64,000 nucleotides of DNA from Deltaproteobacteria bacterium (lineage in GTDB: Bacteria > UBA10199 > JACPAL01). The DNA lies in NCBI GenBank assembly GCA_016180845.1, contig JACPAK010000006.1, forward strand, positions 25,595 to 89,594. Reading direction: 5' to 3'. The position numbers and the translations under genes were made by a program. Below the pieces are notes generated by a model, which saw only the letters and a program-made list of their open reading frames with translations, was not told the DNA's origin and made no database searches. This document shows, piece by piece, positions 53,685 to 62,242 of this stretch; position 1 is the stretch's first letter; every line of letters begins with the position of its first letter.

Positions 53685-55026
53685 ATTTCCTCACAAATTC
53701 ACGAAATTTTTCCCCTCGCTCTGCATAACTTCTGAATTGATCAAAACTGGCACAGGCAGGTGAGAGAAGGACCACTTGACCTCGCTTAACCTTTTGCGCT
53801 GCCTCCCGTACCGCCGCCTCCAAGGTCCCGACCTCCTGAATTTCCGTACACCCTTGAAGTTCTCGGGCGATCTTGGCACTCGCCTCTCCGATCAAAAGAA
53901 GTCGAACCACCTTTTTTGAAACAAAATCGCGCAGCGGACGGTAACTCCCCCCTTTGTCACGCCCGCCCGCAATCAGGATCACCTGGCGATCCTCAAATCC
54001 TGCGATCGATTTACAGACGGAATCGACATTCGTCCCTTTTGAGTCGTCGTAATACCGGACCCCACGATACTCACCAACGAGCTGCATCCGATGCGGAAGT
54101 CCTTCAAACAACTCCAGGACTTTTTGGACCTGATCCGGAGAGACCCCGACCGATCGGGCCGCCCCGACCGAGGCCATCATATTCTCCACATTGTGGAGCC
54201 CCGTCAGTTTGGTTCTTGCGAGTGGGTAATCCTCGAACTCCTTTTTCCACCGTCGAACAATCCGACCATGGGAATAAAAAAGCCCTTCAGACGGCTGGCG
54301 ATGAAGTGCGAAGGGGATCCTTTTGGCATTGGCCCGACAGGCGTAAGGGGCGATGTGGGAATCTTCCGCATTGTAAACGACCGCATCGCGCCCTGTCTGA
54401 TCCTTCAAAATCCGGGTCTTCGCACGAACGTAATCCTGAAAACTCTCATAGCGGTCGAGATGATCTTCCGTCACATTGAGCAGGACAGCAACCTCTGGCC
54501 GGAACTCCTTGACGGTTTCCAACTGATAACTGGAGACCTCCAGGACGAGACGCTCATACCGGTCCCCCGTTAAAATCAGGTCCAGGAGCGGAGTGCCGAT
54601 GTTCCCTCCCAACGCAACTTTTTGTCCGGCGGCCACAAGCATCTGGTAAATCAAAGTTGAGGTTGTCGATTTTCCATTCGTTCCGGTCACCGCAACAAAT
54701 GGGGCCTCGAGAAACTCCGCCCCAAGTCCCATCTCACCGATGATCGGGATCTTTCGACGCTTCGCCAGTTTCAAACCCGGGAGATCCAAAGGCACGCCAG
54801 GGGAAAGACAGATCAGGTCTCTTTTGTCAAAAATCTCTGGTTCGTGTCCGCCGAGATGGACTTCCAGTTCCTCCCCATCAAACTCCCTCTGCCAATCGCC
54901 AAACTCCTCTTCACGCCTCTGATCGGTCACCGCTACACGCGCACCACGATCCAGGAGAAATCGCACCGCCGCGAGACCCGAACGTCCGAGACCGACTACC
55001 AATACGTTTTTACCCTTTAATCGCAC
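53668..55026 (-). CDS. murD: UDP-N-acetylmuramoylalanine--D-glutamate ligase
   Basis: The 452-residue Mur ligase adds D-Glu to UDP-MurNAc-L-Ala. The N-terminal Rossmann motif is V-V-G-L-G-R-S-G-L-A-A near 10-20. The ATP loop is G-T-N-G-K-S-T-T near 115. L-N-V-T-E-D-H-L-D-R-Y is in the central domain and D-D-S-K-G-T-N-V near 325, followed by the C-terminal L-S-P-A-C-A-S-F-D-Q-F segment. It lies 3 bases from mraY and overlaps ftsW. Confidence 0.98.
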   Translation of the reverse strand: MRLKGKNVLVVGLGRSGLAAVRFLLDRGARVAVTDQRREEEFGDWQREFDGEELEVHLGGHEPEIFDKRDLICLSPGVPLDLPGLKLAKRRKIPIIGEMGLGAEFLEAPFVAVTGTNGKSTTSTLIYQMLVAAGQKVALGGNIGTPLLDLILTGDRYERLVLEVSSYQLETVKEFRPEVAVLLNVTEDHLDRYESFQDYVRAKTRILKDQTGRDAVVYNAEDSHIAPYACRANAKRIPFALHRQPSEGLFYSHGRIVRRWKKEFEDYPLARTKLTGLHNVENMMASVGAARSVGVSPDQVQKVLELFEGLPHRMQLVGEYRGVRYYDDSKGTNVDSVCKSIAGFEDRQVILIAGGRDKGGSYRPLRDFVSKKVVRLLLIGEASAKIARELQGCTEIQEVGTLEAAVREAAQKVKRGQVVLLSPACASFDQFRSYAERGEKFREFVRKYAEAV

Positions 55027-55029
55027 TCA

Positions 55030-56106
55030 TCACCTCAGTTTCAAAGTACTGAGAGCCACCAAACACAAAATTAATGATATAATCCAAAACCTCACGATCA
55101 CCTTCGGCTCCTGCCATCCCTTGAGTTCAAAATGATGATGGATCGGCGCCATCTGAAAGATGCGCCGGCCTGATATCTTGAAAGAAACCACCTGTGTGAT
55201 GACCGAAACCGCCTCAAGAACAAAAATCCCCCCGATCAAGACCAGCAGGAGTTCATTCTTCGTCACAAGGGCGATGAATCCCATCGCAGCACCGAGCGGA
55301 AGTGATCCGACATCTCCCATGAAAATCTCGGCGGGATAAGAATTGAACCAGAGAAAACCGACCAACGCGCCACAAACAACGCCGGAGAAAACCGCTAACT
55401 CACCGCTGCCAAGGATATAAGGGATCTGCAAATAGGAGGCGATACCGACATGGCCGGCAAAATAGGCAAGCACCCCTAATGTCCCAAAGGCGAGGATCGA
55501 AGGACCGGTGGCGAGACCATCAAGTCCATCGGTCAGATTGACCGCATTCGAGGCCCCCACAATGACAAACAAGGAAAAAGGGAGATACCACCACCCAAGA
55601 TCCGGCAAGAGTGATTTGAAGAAGGGGAACGAGAGACGCGTGTCTGCAGGAAAAAGTTCGAAATAAAGCAGGACGACCATGAGGGCAGCGAACAACTGCA
55701 TCAGAAATTTGTGCCTCCCCTTGAGCCCCAGATTGGAGCCGTATTTAATCTTGCGCCGGTCATCCCAGAAACCGATGAAGGCGAAACCGCTATAAAGCCC
55801 CACAGTGACCCAAACGGTCACATTCCTGATATCCATCCAGAGCAGTGTCGAGAAAAAGACACAAAACCAGATCAAGAGCCCCCCCATCGTTGGGGTCCCC
55901 GCCTTGACCTGATGATGCTTCGGCCCCTCTTCACGAATTGACTGTTTGATCTGGAGTCTTTTCAAAAGCTCGATCTGCCAATGATTCAGAGAGAAATAGA
56001 GAACCATCGCCGTCAACAAACCAGCCACCGTCCTGAAGGTAATATATTTCAGGACATTGAAAACGATCCATTGGTCCGCGAGTGGATAAAGCAGTGCCTG
56101 AAGCAT
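55030..56106 (-). CDS. mraY: MraY, phospho-MurNAc-pentapeptide transferase
   Basis: The 358-residue inner-membrane enzyme has ten helices and makes lipid I from UDP-MurNAc-pentapeptide and undecaprenyl phosphate. Conserved patterns are G-T-P-T-M-G-G-L-L near 70, F-W-D-D near the second cytoplasmic loop, N-A-V-N-L-T-D-G-L-D-G-L-A near 190, E-I-F-M-G-D-V-G-S-L-P-L-G-A near 262, and M-A-P-I-H-H-H-F-E-L-K-G near the C-terminus, carrying catalytic Asp and His residues. Its ATG overlaps the murF stop. Confidence 0.98.
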   Translation of the reverse strand: MLQALLYPLADQWIVFNVLKYITFRTVAGLLTAMVLYFSLNHWQIELLKRLQIKQSIREEGPKHHQVKAGTPTMGGLLIWFCVFFSTLLWMDIRNVTVWVTVGLYSGFAFIGFWDDRRKIKYGSNLGLKGRHKFLMQLFAALMVVLLYFELFPADTRLSFPFFKSLLPDLGWWYLPFSLFVIVGASNAVNLTDGLDGLATGPSILAFGTLGVLAYFAGHVGIASYLQIPYILGSGELAVFSGVVCGALVGFLWFNSYPAEIFMGDVGSLPLGAAMGFIALVTKNELLLVLIGGIFVLEAVSVITQVVSFKISGRRIFQMAPIHHHFELKGWQEPKVIVRFWIISLILCLVALSTLKLR

Positions 56107-57503
56107 TATGAATTCCTCAAAATATCAACCAATCGATCCAACCTCATCCCATGGGATCCCTTCACCAAAATCAGATCCCCTTTTTTCAAAAGGGATCGAA
56201 TCGATTCAAAAGATTTTGGACCCTCCCGAAAGGTCACGACACGATCCGGTCTTGCCCCTTCTCCCAGCGCCCCTCGTCGGAGATCCGGGGCATGAGGCCC
56301 GATCCCGATCAGGAGATCGACCTTGTATCGGATCGCTTTTCCGCCGATCTCCCGATGACTGGAACTGGCAAAGCGCCCCAGCTCCAGCATCTCCCCCAAA
56401 ATTGCGACGCGTCTTAGCGATCGTCCCCCGATCTCCCGAAAAATTTCCAAAGACTGGGTCATCGAATCTGGATTGGCGTTGTAGGCATCATTTAAAAGGG
56501 TCCAGGAGCGTGAGGAGAGAGGCTCCATCCGACCACTCTTCGGCCTCAAATGATGGAGGGCACGTTTCATCCTCGCGGGAGGCACCGAGAAATAATCCCC
56601 GACCGCAATCGCGGCGAGGGCGTTCGAGACATTCCCCTTCCCCAAAAGTTTTAGGGAAAAGGGATACAATCTTCGCTGAACCTTCACAGTAAATCTTTGG
56701 CCTGCAAGTCCCTGAGATTCGTAACGCCGAACCTTCAGATCAGGACGCCCCTTCCAACCAAACGTCCGAACGGTGGCGTGAGATAATTTCCTCAAAAAGG
56801 GAGACGACGAATCATCCGAATTCAGAAAGGCAACTCCGGATCGTGGCAATCCCTGCAGAAGTTCCCCCTTCGCACGGGCGATTCCGCGAATTGTCCTCAA
56901 TCCCTGCAAATGGGCACGCCCCACGTTCGTGATAACACCGACTTGAGGCGCGGCAATCTCCGTCAGCCTTCGGATCTCACCCGGGGCATTCATCCCCATC
57001 TCGAGCACCGCAATCTTATGACGACGATTCAATCGGAAGAGGGTCAAGGGAAGTCCGATGAGATTGTTGAAATTCCCCTCCGTCTTCAGCACGGGATATT
57101 TCTCCGCAAGAACAGAGGCGATCATCTCCTTGGTCGTGGTCTTTCCATTCGAACCGGTCACCGCAACCACCGGAATCGGAAAACATCTCCGCCAGCGCGT
57201 CGCCAAGTCTCCTAATGCCTTCAACGTATCAGGAACCTGAATAATATTTAAAATTCCCCGCACCCCCCTTTGACAAAGGGGGGCAAGGGGGGATTTGTGA
57301 ACAACGGCTCCCACCGCACCTTGTTGAAAAGCGATCTTGAGATAATCGTGCCCATCAAAATTTTCTCCCTTCAGCGCAAAAAAGAGCTCTCCGCTCTTCA
57401 CGGTCCGGCTGTCTGTCGAGACCCCTCGAACCACCGCCTCTGGAGAACCTGAAATCAATCTTCCTCCTGTCGCCTTCACAACCTCTTCCATCCTAAGTCT
57501 CAT
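56106..57503 (-). CDS. murF: MurF, UDP-MurNAc-tripeptide--D-Ala-D-Ala ligase
   Basis: The 465-residue Mur ligase adds D-Ala-D-Ala. Motifs are S-T-D-S-R-T-V-K-S-G-E-L-F-F-A near 27-41, ATP loop G-S-N-G-K-T-T-T-K near 120, G-N-F-N-N-x-x-G-x-P and L-E-M-G-M-N, and D-A-Y-N-A-N-P-D-S-M in the C-terminal half. Residues about 69-84 (S-P-L-A-P-L-C-Q-R-G-V-R-G-I-L) do not belong to the family and are encoded by an in-frame palindromic repeat (57251-57296). The frame is open from 57575; the ATG at 57503 follows AGGGA and overlaps murE by 11 bases, and an ATG at 57491 is the alternative. Confidence 0.96.
   Translation of the reverse strand: MRLRMEEVVKATGGRLISGSPEAVVRGVSTDSRTVKSGELFFALKGENFDGHDYLKIAFQQGAVGAVVHKSPLAPLCQRGVRGILNIIQVPDTLKALGDLATRWRRCFPIPVVAVTGSNGKTTTKEMIASVLAEKYPVLKTEGNFNNLIGLPLTLFRLNRRHKIAVLEMGMNAPGEIRRLTEIAAPQVGVITNVGRAHLQGLRTIRGIARAKGELLQGLPRSGVAFLNSDDSSSPFLRKLSHATVRTFGWKGRPDLKVRRYESQGLAGQRFTVKVQRRLYPFSLKLLGKGNVSNALAAIAVGDYFSVPPARMKRALHHLRPKSGRMEPLSSRSWTLLNDAYNANPDSMTQSLEIFREIGGRSLRRVAILGEMLELGRFASSSHREIGGKAIRYKVDLLIGIGPHAPDLRRGALGEGARPDRVVTFREGPKSFESIRSLLKKGDLILVKGSHGMRLDRLVDILRNS
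57251..57296. repeat. G/C-run palindromic repeat inside murF
   Basis: On the plus strand it reads AAATTCCCCGCA, then CCCCCCTTTGACAAAGGGGGG (21 bases, perfect apart from the central loop) and CAAGGGGGGATTT. It inserts about 15 codons in frame in the UDP-binding N-domain of MurF. Its closest relative in the window is at 23054-23088. Confidence 0.85.
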
Positions 57504-58965
57504 GGAGTAATTCCCTGATGACTTCTTGATCACTAAAGTGAATTTTTTTTGTCCCAATAATTTGATAATCCTCATGCCCTTTCCCGGCGATCAAGATGGT
57601 GTCACCCGCCTTGGCAAGCTCCAATGCCTTCTTGATCCCTTCACGTCGATCAACGATGCGAAAAATATTTTGAGGAGAGAGATGGCCTTCTTTAAGTCCC
57701 GGCACGATGTCGTCGAGGATCTTTTCCGGATCTTCAGTCCGCGGATTATCGGAAGTCACGACGACCAGATCACTAAACTGCGCCACTTCGCGCCCCATCT
57801 CCGGCCTCTTGCCGCGATCGCGATCCCCTCCGCAGCCAAAGAGCGTGATGAGACGGCCTTTGGAAATCCGTTTGAGGGTTGTTCCGACTGTCTTCAACGC
57901 CTCAGGGGTATGGGCATAATCAACGAAGATCGAGAGGTCGCGAGAGTTCGGAATCGGCTCAAGACGCCCCGGCACCGCCCTCATCGCCTCGATACCACGC
58001 GCAATCCGGTCCAGGGAAAAACCGGCCCCATAGGCGATCCCCACAGCAACAAGAATATTTTCCAGGTTGAAGGAGCCGATCAGGGGAGAAGAGATCTCAA
58101 GCGGATCTCCCTCCAGATTCAAAGTCGCCTGGATCCCCTCGGCAGTCAAAGAATGTCTGAGGACGGTAACCTCATACGGCCCGGAGAGACCAACCCGAAT
58201 TTTCGGGAGCGAACAGAGCTCATCGATCTTCTGGCTCCACAGATCCTCCCGATTGATGACAGCAAACTTTTTCTTTTTCTCACTGGCCGGCAGGTATTCC
58301 GTAAAAAGCTTGAGCTTCTGGGCAAAATAATCGTCAAGGTCTTTGTGGTAGTCGAGGTGATCACGGGAGAGATTCGTAAAGGCAACGCCGTCAAAATGTA
58401 TCCCCCGAACCCTCCCTTGGGCCAAGGCGTGGGAAGAGACCTCCATCGCGACATCGGTGATTCCGGCCTCCAGCATTTCCGAAAAAATCTTCTGGAGATC
58501 GACCGATTCAGGTGTCGTCGTCGGTCCCGCTGCCACATAAGAACCGTATCGATAGTTAATCGTGCCGATCACTCCGGGCCGACGACCCGATTCTCTGAAA
58601 ATCGATTCCAGAAGATAGGTGAGTGTTGTCTTGCCGTTCGTTCCGGTAATCCCGAAGACCTTCAGTCTCCGTGTCGGTTCTCTATAAAATCGTGCCGAGA
58701 GATCGGCGAGGAGCCTTCGAGGATCCTCGACAATAACCTGCGGAACCTTTAATCCTGGCATCAACTTCTGCAGCACAATAGCAGCCGCCCCCTTCTGAAC
58801 CGCCTCTTCAACAAACTGCCTCCCATCTTGTTTGCTTCCAGGGATCGCAACAAAGAGAAAACCGCTCTCGACCCGCCGCGAGTCCTGAGTCATTCCGGAA
58901 ATTTCCCGATTGGAAAGTTTCATATCAAGTTCGGCTAATGAAATGACCGGAGCAAGATCCGGCAT
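57493..58965 (-). CDS. murE: MurE, UDP-MurNAc-dipeptide--meso-DAP ligase
   Basis: The 490-residue Mur ligase adds the third residue of the stem. It has Q-D-S-R-R-V-E-S-G near 27, ATP loop G-T-N-G-K-T-T-L near 110, T-T-T-P near 150, and S-R-D-H-L-D-Y-H. The substrate-selecting motif is S-D-N-P-R-T-E-D-P near 405; DNPR points to meso-diaminopimelate, not lysine. Family motif G-K-G-H-E-D-Y-Q is near the C-terminus. It overlaps ftsI by 31 bases and murF by 11. Confidence 0.97.
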   Translation of the reverse strand: MPDLAPVISLAELDMKLSNREISGMTQDSRRVESGFLFVAIPGSKQDGRQFVEEAVQKGAAAIVLQKLMPGLKVPQVIVEDPRRLLADLSARFYREPTRRLKVFGITGTNGKTTLTYLLESIFRESGRRPGVIGTINYRYGSYVAAGPTTTPESVDLQKIFSEMLEAGITDVAMEVSSHALAQGRVRGIHFDGVAFTNLSRDHLDYHKDLDDYFAQKLKLFTEYLPASEKKKKFAVINREDLWSQKIDELCSLPKIRVGLSGPYEVTVLRHSLTAEGIQATLNLEGDPLEISSPLIGSFNLENILVAVGIAYGAGFSLDRIARGIEAMRAVPGRLEPIPNSRDLSIFVDYAHTPEALKTVGTTLKRISKGRLITLFGCGGDRDRGKRPEMGREVAQFSDLVVVTSDNPRTEDPEKILDDIVPGLKEGHLSPQNIFRIVDRREGIKKALELAKAGDTILIAGKGHEDYQIIGTKKIHFSDQEVIRELLHET

Positions 58966-60884
58966 GTTTCTCCTTTCGCAAGCCGTGTCCCGGCAACCGG
59001 TTCCTGATGATAAACGACGCCCGAACCTTCGATCTCCGCCGGTATTTTTTTCTCTTCCAAAAGCCTTAAAACCTCTCTCATCGATAACCCTCGGAAATCA
59101 GGGACGCTGTCCGGGGAAGAGGTTGCGATCAGTTCCGGCATCTCTCCCGTACTTGCCTTAAGGATTGTCGGCTGGGTTCGAGGAGAAACTCCTAATTCCC
59201 TCAAGGCCTCCCAGACAACCTTTCTGAAAACGGGGGCGGCAACGACACCGCCATAGATTTGCCCCCTCGGCTCATCAATCAATACCAGCGCAGCAACCCG
59301 CGGATTTTCGGCAGGGGCAAAACCGACAAAAGAACCGACATAGTCTTGTTTCGAATATTTCCCGTTCTTGACCTTCTGGGCAGTCCCTGTTTTCCCGGCG
59401 ACTGTATAGGCGGAAAGCCCTGCCTGAGTCCCGGTCCCCCCTTCTTGTATGACTTCTGTCAGCATCTGAGTCAGGATCCGGGTTGTCTCCGGCTTCAGGA
59501 TTTGGGTAGGGCTTTTTTGAAAACGCCACACCTCTTCCCCATCCGGAGTGGTCACCTTCGAAACAAAATGCGGTTTGAGATCGTATCCCCCTGAGGCGAT
59601 GATCGAAAAGGCGCGAAGAATCTGGATCGGCGTTACGCGAACCCCCTGACCAAAGGCCATATTCGCAAATTCAATCTCGCCCCAATTTTCTGAAGGCCGC
59701 ACCATACCGGCATCCTCTCCCGGAAAATCAATCCCGGTCTTTTGGCCAAACCCAAGGACCCGGATCATTTTCTCAAATTCCTTTTTCCCAACCCTCTGTC
59801 CTATTTTCATGATCCCGATATTGGAGGAGACCTTCATGATCTCCCGAAAGCTTAAGAGACCGTGAGGATGCGTATCATGGATAACATTCCGACCGATCGG
59901 ATAGGCGCCGTTCTCACAAAAAAAACGATCTTCCGGCTGAACCGTCCCACTCTCGAGGGCCGCCGCCGCCATGATCACCTTAAAAATTGAGCCCGGCTCA
60001 AAACCATCCGTCACGGCACGGTTCTTCCAGGAGTCAGGATCGGATCGGCGCAGGGCGTTGGGATTAAAGCTTGGGAAACCCGCCATCGCGAGGATCTCCC
60101 CTGTCTGGGGGTCCATGACAATCCCTGTGCAAGATTTTGCACGATACCCCCGACAGGCCTGCTCAAGTTCCGTCTCAAGTGTAAATTGAATCGATTTATT
60201 CAGGGTGAGCCAGAGGTCAAAAGGTCCTTTAGAATCTTTCTTGATTGCGCCCGGGAGTTCAAGCCGATGCCCACGCGCATCCTGATACGTATTCGACTCT
60301 GTTTCATGCTGGTTTAGAAAACGATCGTAGGCAAGTTCCATCCCTCCGAGTCCTTGCCCATCAATGCCGACAATGCCCAGAATCTGGCTCGCCAATTCCT
60401 TATTCGGATAGAATCGTTTCGCCTCATTGACCCATTCCACCCCTGTCTCTTCCTCCCCTGTCTTGAGAAGATTCGCTTCCTTGGGGGTCAGATGTCTTTT
60501 GACCCAGACATATTTTTTCTCTGAGCTCACCTTGGCAATGAGTTGCTCATAAGGGATAGAGAGTGTTCGAGAGAGACTCAAGGCGAGCTGTTTGGGTGCT
60601 GCCAACTTCGATGGCCTGATCGCAAGAGAATAAGTAGGAACGCTGACCCCAAGCTCCTCTCCCCTGGAATCATAAATCGTCCCCCGAGGACGGGCGACCT
60701 GAAGTCGGGCCTTGTATTGATTGATTGCCAGACGCTGAAGCCTCGGATCAGGAGCCATATGAAGGGTGAGACACCGGTAAACAAGCAGGGCGAATCCGGA
60801 CGTCAAAAGAAGAATAACGCCTGCCGTACGTCTGCGAATTTTTGATCGGGTTTCACTGCTATAGAAGATTTTTCTCTGTCTCAT
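58935..60884 (-). CDS. ftsI: FtsI/PBP transpeptidase with C-terminal PASTA domain
   Basis: The 649-residue class B penicillin-binding protein cross-links septal peptidoglycan. It has a basic N-terminus and one membrane helix (about 20-40), a dimerisation domain (about 50-210), and a transpeptidase domain with S299-I-F-K302, S-S-N near 355 and K498-T-G. Near the end one PASTA domain (about 588-648: V-P-D-F-R-G-L-S-M-R-E-V, then G-x-V-x-x-Q-x-P-x-A-G-T) follows. PASTA on FtsI is common in Gram-positives and several delta-type lineages. It lies 1 base after ftsL. Confidence 0.96.
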   Translation of the reverse strand: MRQRKIFYSSETRSKIRRRTAGVILLLTSGFALLVYRCLTLHMAPDPRLQRLAINQYKARLQVARPRGTIYDSRGEELGVSVPTYSLAIRPSKLAAPKQLALSLSRTLSIPYEQLIAKVSSEKKYVWVKRHLTPKEANLLKTGEEETGVEWVNEAKRFYPNKELASQILGIVGIDGQGLGGMELAYDRFLNQHETESNTYQDARGHRLELPGAIKKDSKGPFDLWLTLNKSIQFTLETELEQACRGYRAKSCTGIVMDPQTGEILAMAGFPSFNPNALRRSDPDSWKNRAVTDGFEPGSIFKVIMAAAALESGTVQPEDRFFCENGAYPIGRNVIHDTHPHGLLSFREIMKVSSNIGIMKIGQRVGKKEFEKMIRVLGFGQKTGIDFPGEDAGMVRPSENWGEIEFANMAFGQGVRVTPIQILRAFSIIASGGYDLKPHFVSKVTTPDGEEVWRFQKSPTQILKPETTRILTQMLTEVIQEGGTGTQAGLSAYTVAGKTGTAQKVKNGKYSKQDYVGSFVGFAPAENPRVAALVLIDEPRGQIYGGVVAAPVFRKVVWEALRELGVSPRTQPTILKASTGEMPELIATSSPDSVPDFRGLSMREVLRLLEEKKIPAEIEGSGVVYHQEPVAGTRLAKGETCRILLRSFH

Positions 60885-60885
60885 G

Positions 60886-61215
60886 TCATGGAGCTCGATA
60901 AGTAATCAGGGTTACCTGCTTTTCCGGAGGTCTTTTGAGTCCTAATCTGGAGGCCACTTTTCCCAGGCGAGCGGGCGAGCGAAGCGTCGCGACTTCCAGC
61001 TTCAGGGAATGATGTTCGCCTTGGAGCTCTTCCCCTTGTTCCATAAGGCGTCGGATTTCATAACCGGTTTCAACCACCCGAACACGCGTCCAGACATGAA
61101 GAAGGGCAAAGACAAAAACGACACTCAAGAAATAAGCGGCTGTTTTCAAAGTCCTTCGTTTGCGGACTCGTTGCGCCCCGATGATGCCGTTCTGTGTCCG
61201 ATATATTTTTGTCAT
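60886..61215 (-). CDS. ftsL: Cell division protein FtsL
   Basis: The 109-residue bitopic membrane protein has a basic cytoplasmic N-terminus, one membrane helix (about 30-50) and a periplasmic leucine-zipper coiled coil (about 55-95). The C-terminal segment has the A-S-R-L-G-L-K-R-P pattern seen in FtsL. With FtsB and FtsQ it activates FtsW/FtsI. The frame begins at TTG 61236, but ATG 61215 has a GGAG 5 bases ahead and fits FtsL length. Upstream lies repeat copy C. Confidence 0.92.
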   Translation of the reverse strand: MTKIYRTQNGIIGAQRVRKRRTLKTAAYFLSVVFVFALLHVWTRVRVVETGYEIRRLMEQGEELQGEHHSLKLEVATLRSPARLGKVASRLGLKRPPEKQVTLITYRAP

Positions 61216-61234
61216 AACTCCAAAACTCTCCTTC

Positions 61235-61358
61235 AAGATGTCGAGAATGGCTTAGATACTAGGCAGGTCGACGAGGAGCGACGCAGGCGTACTTGCTGTG
61301 GTACGTCGAGGAGCATCCGAGGAGACCAACGAAGTAGATAAGCCATTATCGACATCTT
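61235..61358. repeat. Palindromic repeat, copy C (rsmH/ftsL)
   Basis: This imperfect palindrome of about 124 bases has outer arms AAGATGTCGAGAATGGCTTA and its near reverse complement ending at 61358, and centre GCGTAC..GTACG. It shares the core GCGACGCAGGCGTACTTG exactly with copy B. It carries the last three codons and stop of rsmH. The ftsL ribosome-binding site lies just beyond its other end. Confidence 0.85.
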
Positions 61359-62242
61359 TCACAATACCGGAGCCGGGCTGAGCGAGAACGGGGATTCGTC
61401 GCAAGCTCCCGCTCAACCGGCCGAATCGGCTTCCGGGTTAAAATTTTTACCTTCCCTTCACGTTGAAATTGACGAAGGGACCTCTTCACGAGACGATCTT
61501 CCAGAGAATGATAGGCAAGAAAAACTCCCCTTCCTCCCGGACGAAGCAGATCGGGGAAGAAAGACAAAAAACTTTTGAGACGTTCCAATTCATGATTCAC
61601 CGCAATCCTCAAAGCCTGGAAAACACGGGTTGCAGGATGAATCCGCATGCGCCGACCGCCCGGAAACAGATCCTCAATCAAAGAAGCGAGATCGCGTGTC
61701 GTCCGGAGAGGTCGTCTCCGCCTCGTCTCGGCAATCGCCCGGGCGATCCTCACTGCCTGAGGCTCCTCTCCCCAATCCCGAAAGATCTTCACAAGCTCCC
61801 GTTCCGGAAGACGCGAGACCAACTGGGCCGCTGTTTCATGTTGTGATAAATCCATGCGCATATCCAAAGCCCCTTCCCTCAAAAAACTGAAACCGCGTTC
61901 CGGTCTGTCCAACTGCAAGGAAGAAACCCCAAGGTCGATCAGGAGGCCATCAACGGCGCCTGGTCCTGCCCCTAGCCCTGATAAAATCTCCGGCAGGTCT
62001 TCGTAGTGCCCCAAGACGAATTGAACCTGCCCTTCGTAGGATTCCAGGCGCCGTCGGGCGATCGAAAGAATCTCTTCGTCACAATCAACCCCAATCAGCT
62101 TCCCCTCTCCTCCCAGCTTCTCAAGGATCGCTGCCGCATGCCCACCGGCCCCGAGGGTGGCATCCACGTAAAGACCACCAGGCCGTGGCGCCAATCCCTG
62201 GATCACTTCCTCAACAAGGACCGGCTGATGAGGCGTATCCAT
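61346..62242 (-). CDS. rsmH: 16S rRNA m4C1402 methyltransferase RsmH
   Basis: The 298-residue S-adenosylmethionine-dependent enzyme methylates N4 of C1402 in 16S rRNA. Visible are H-Q-P-V-L-V-E-E-V near the start, the SAM loop V-D-A-T-L-G-A-G-G-H-A near 25-35, D-L-G-V-S-S-L-Q-L near 105, R-G-F-S-F-x-x-E-G-A-L-D-M-R-M-D, and a V-F-Q-A-L-R-I-A-V-N-x-E-L segment. Y-H-S-L-E-D-R-L-V-K is near the C-terminus. Formerly mraW. The ATG at 62242 fits the family; a TTG lies at 62248. Both overlap the STAS gene. The final R-C-R-stop is encoded in repeat copy C. Confidence 0.96.
   Translation of the reverse strand: MDTPHQPVLVEEVIQGLAPRPGGLYVDATLGAGGHAAAILEKLGGEGKLIGVDCDEEILSIARRRLESYEGQVQFVLGHYEDLPEILSGLGAGPGAVDGLLIDLGVSSLQLDRPERGFSFLREGALDMRMDLSQHETAAQLVSRLPERELVKIFRDWGEEPQAVRIARAIAETRRRRPLRTTRDLASLIEDLFPGGRRMRIHPATRVFQALRIAVNHELERLKSFLSFFPDLLRPGGRGVFLAYHSLEDRLVKRSLRQFQREGKVKILTRKPIRPVERELATNPRSRSARLRYCERCR

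Noticed and set aside
57526..58752. 408-codon plus-strand ORF opposite murE
   Set aside because: Its length reflects the lack of stops on the strand opposite a conserved ligase; the sequence has no domain pattern, and murE motifs are all present on the minus strand.
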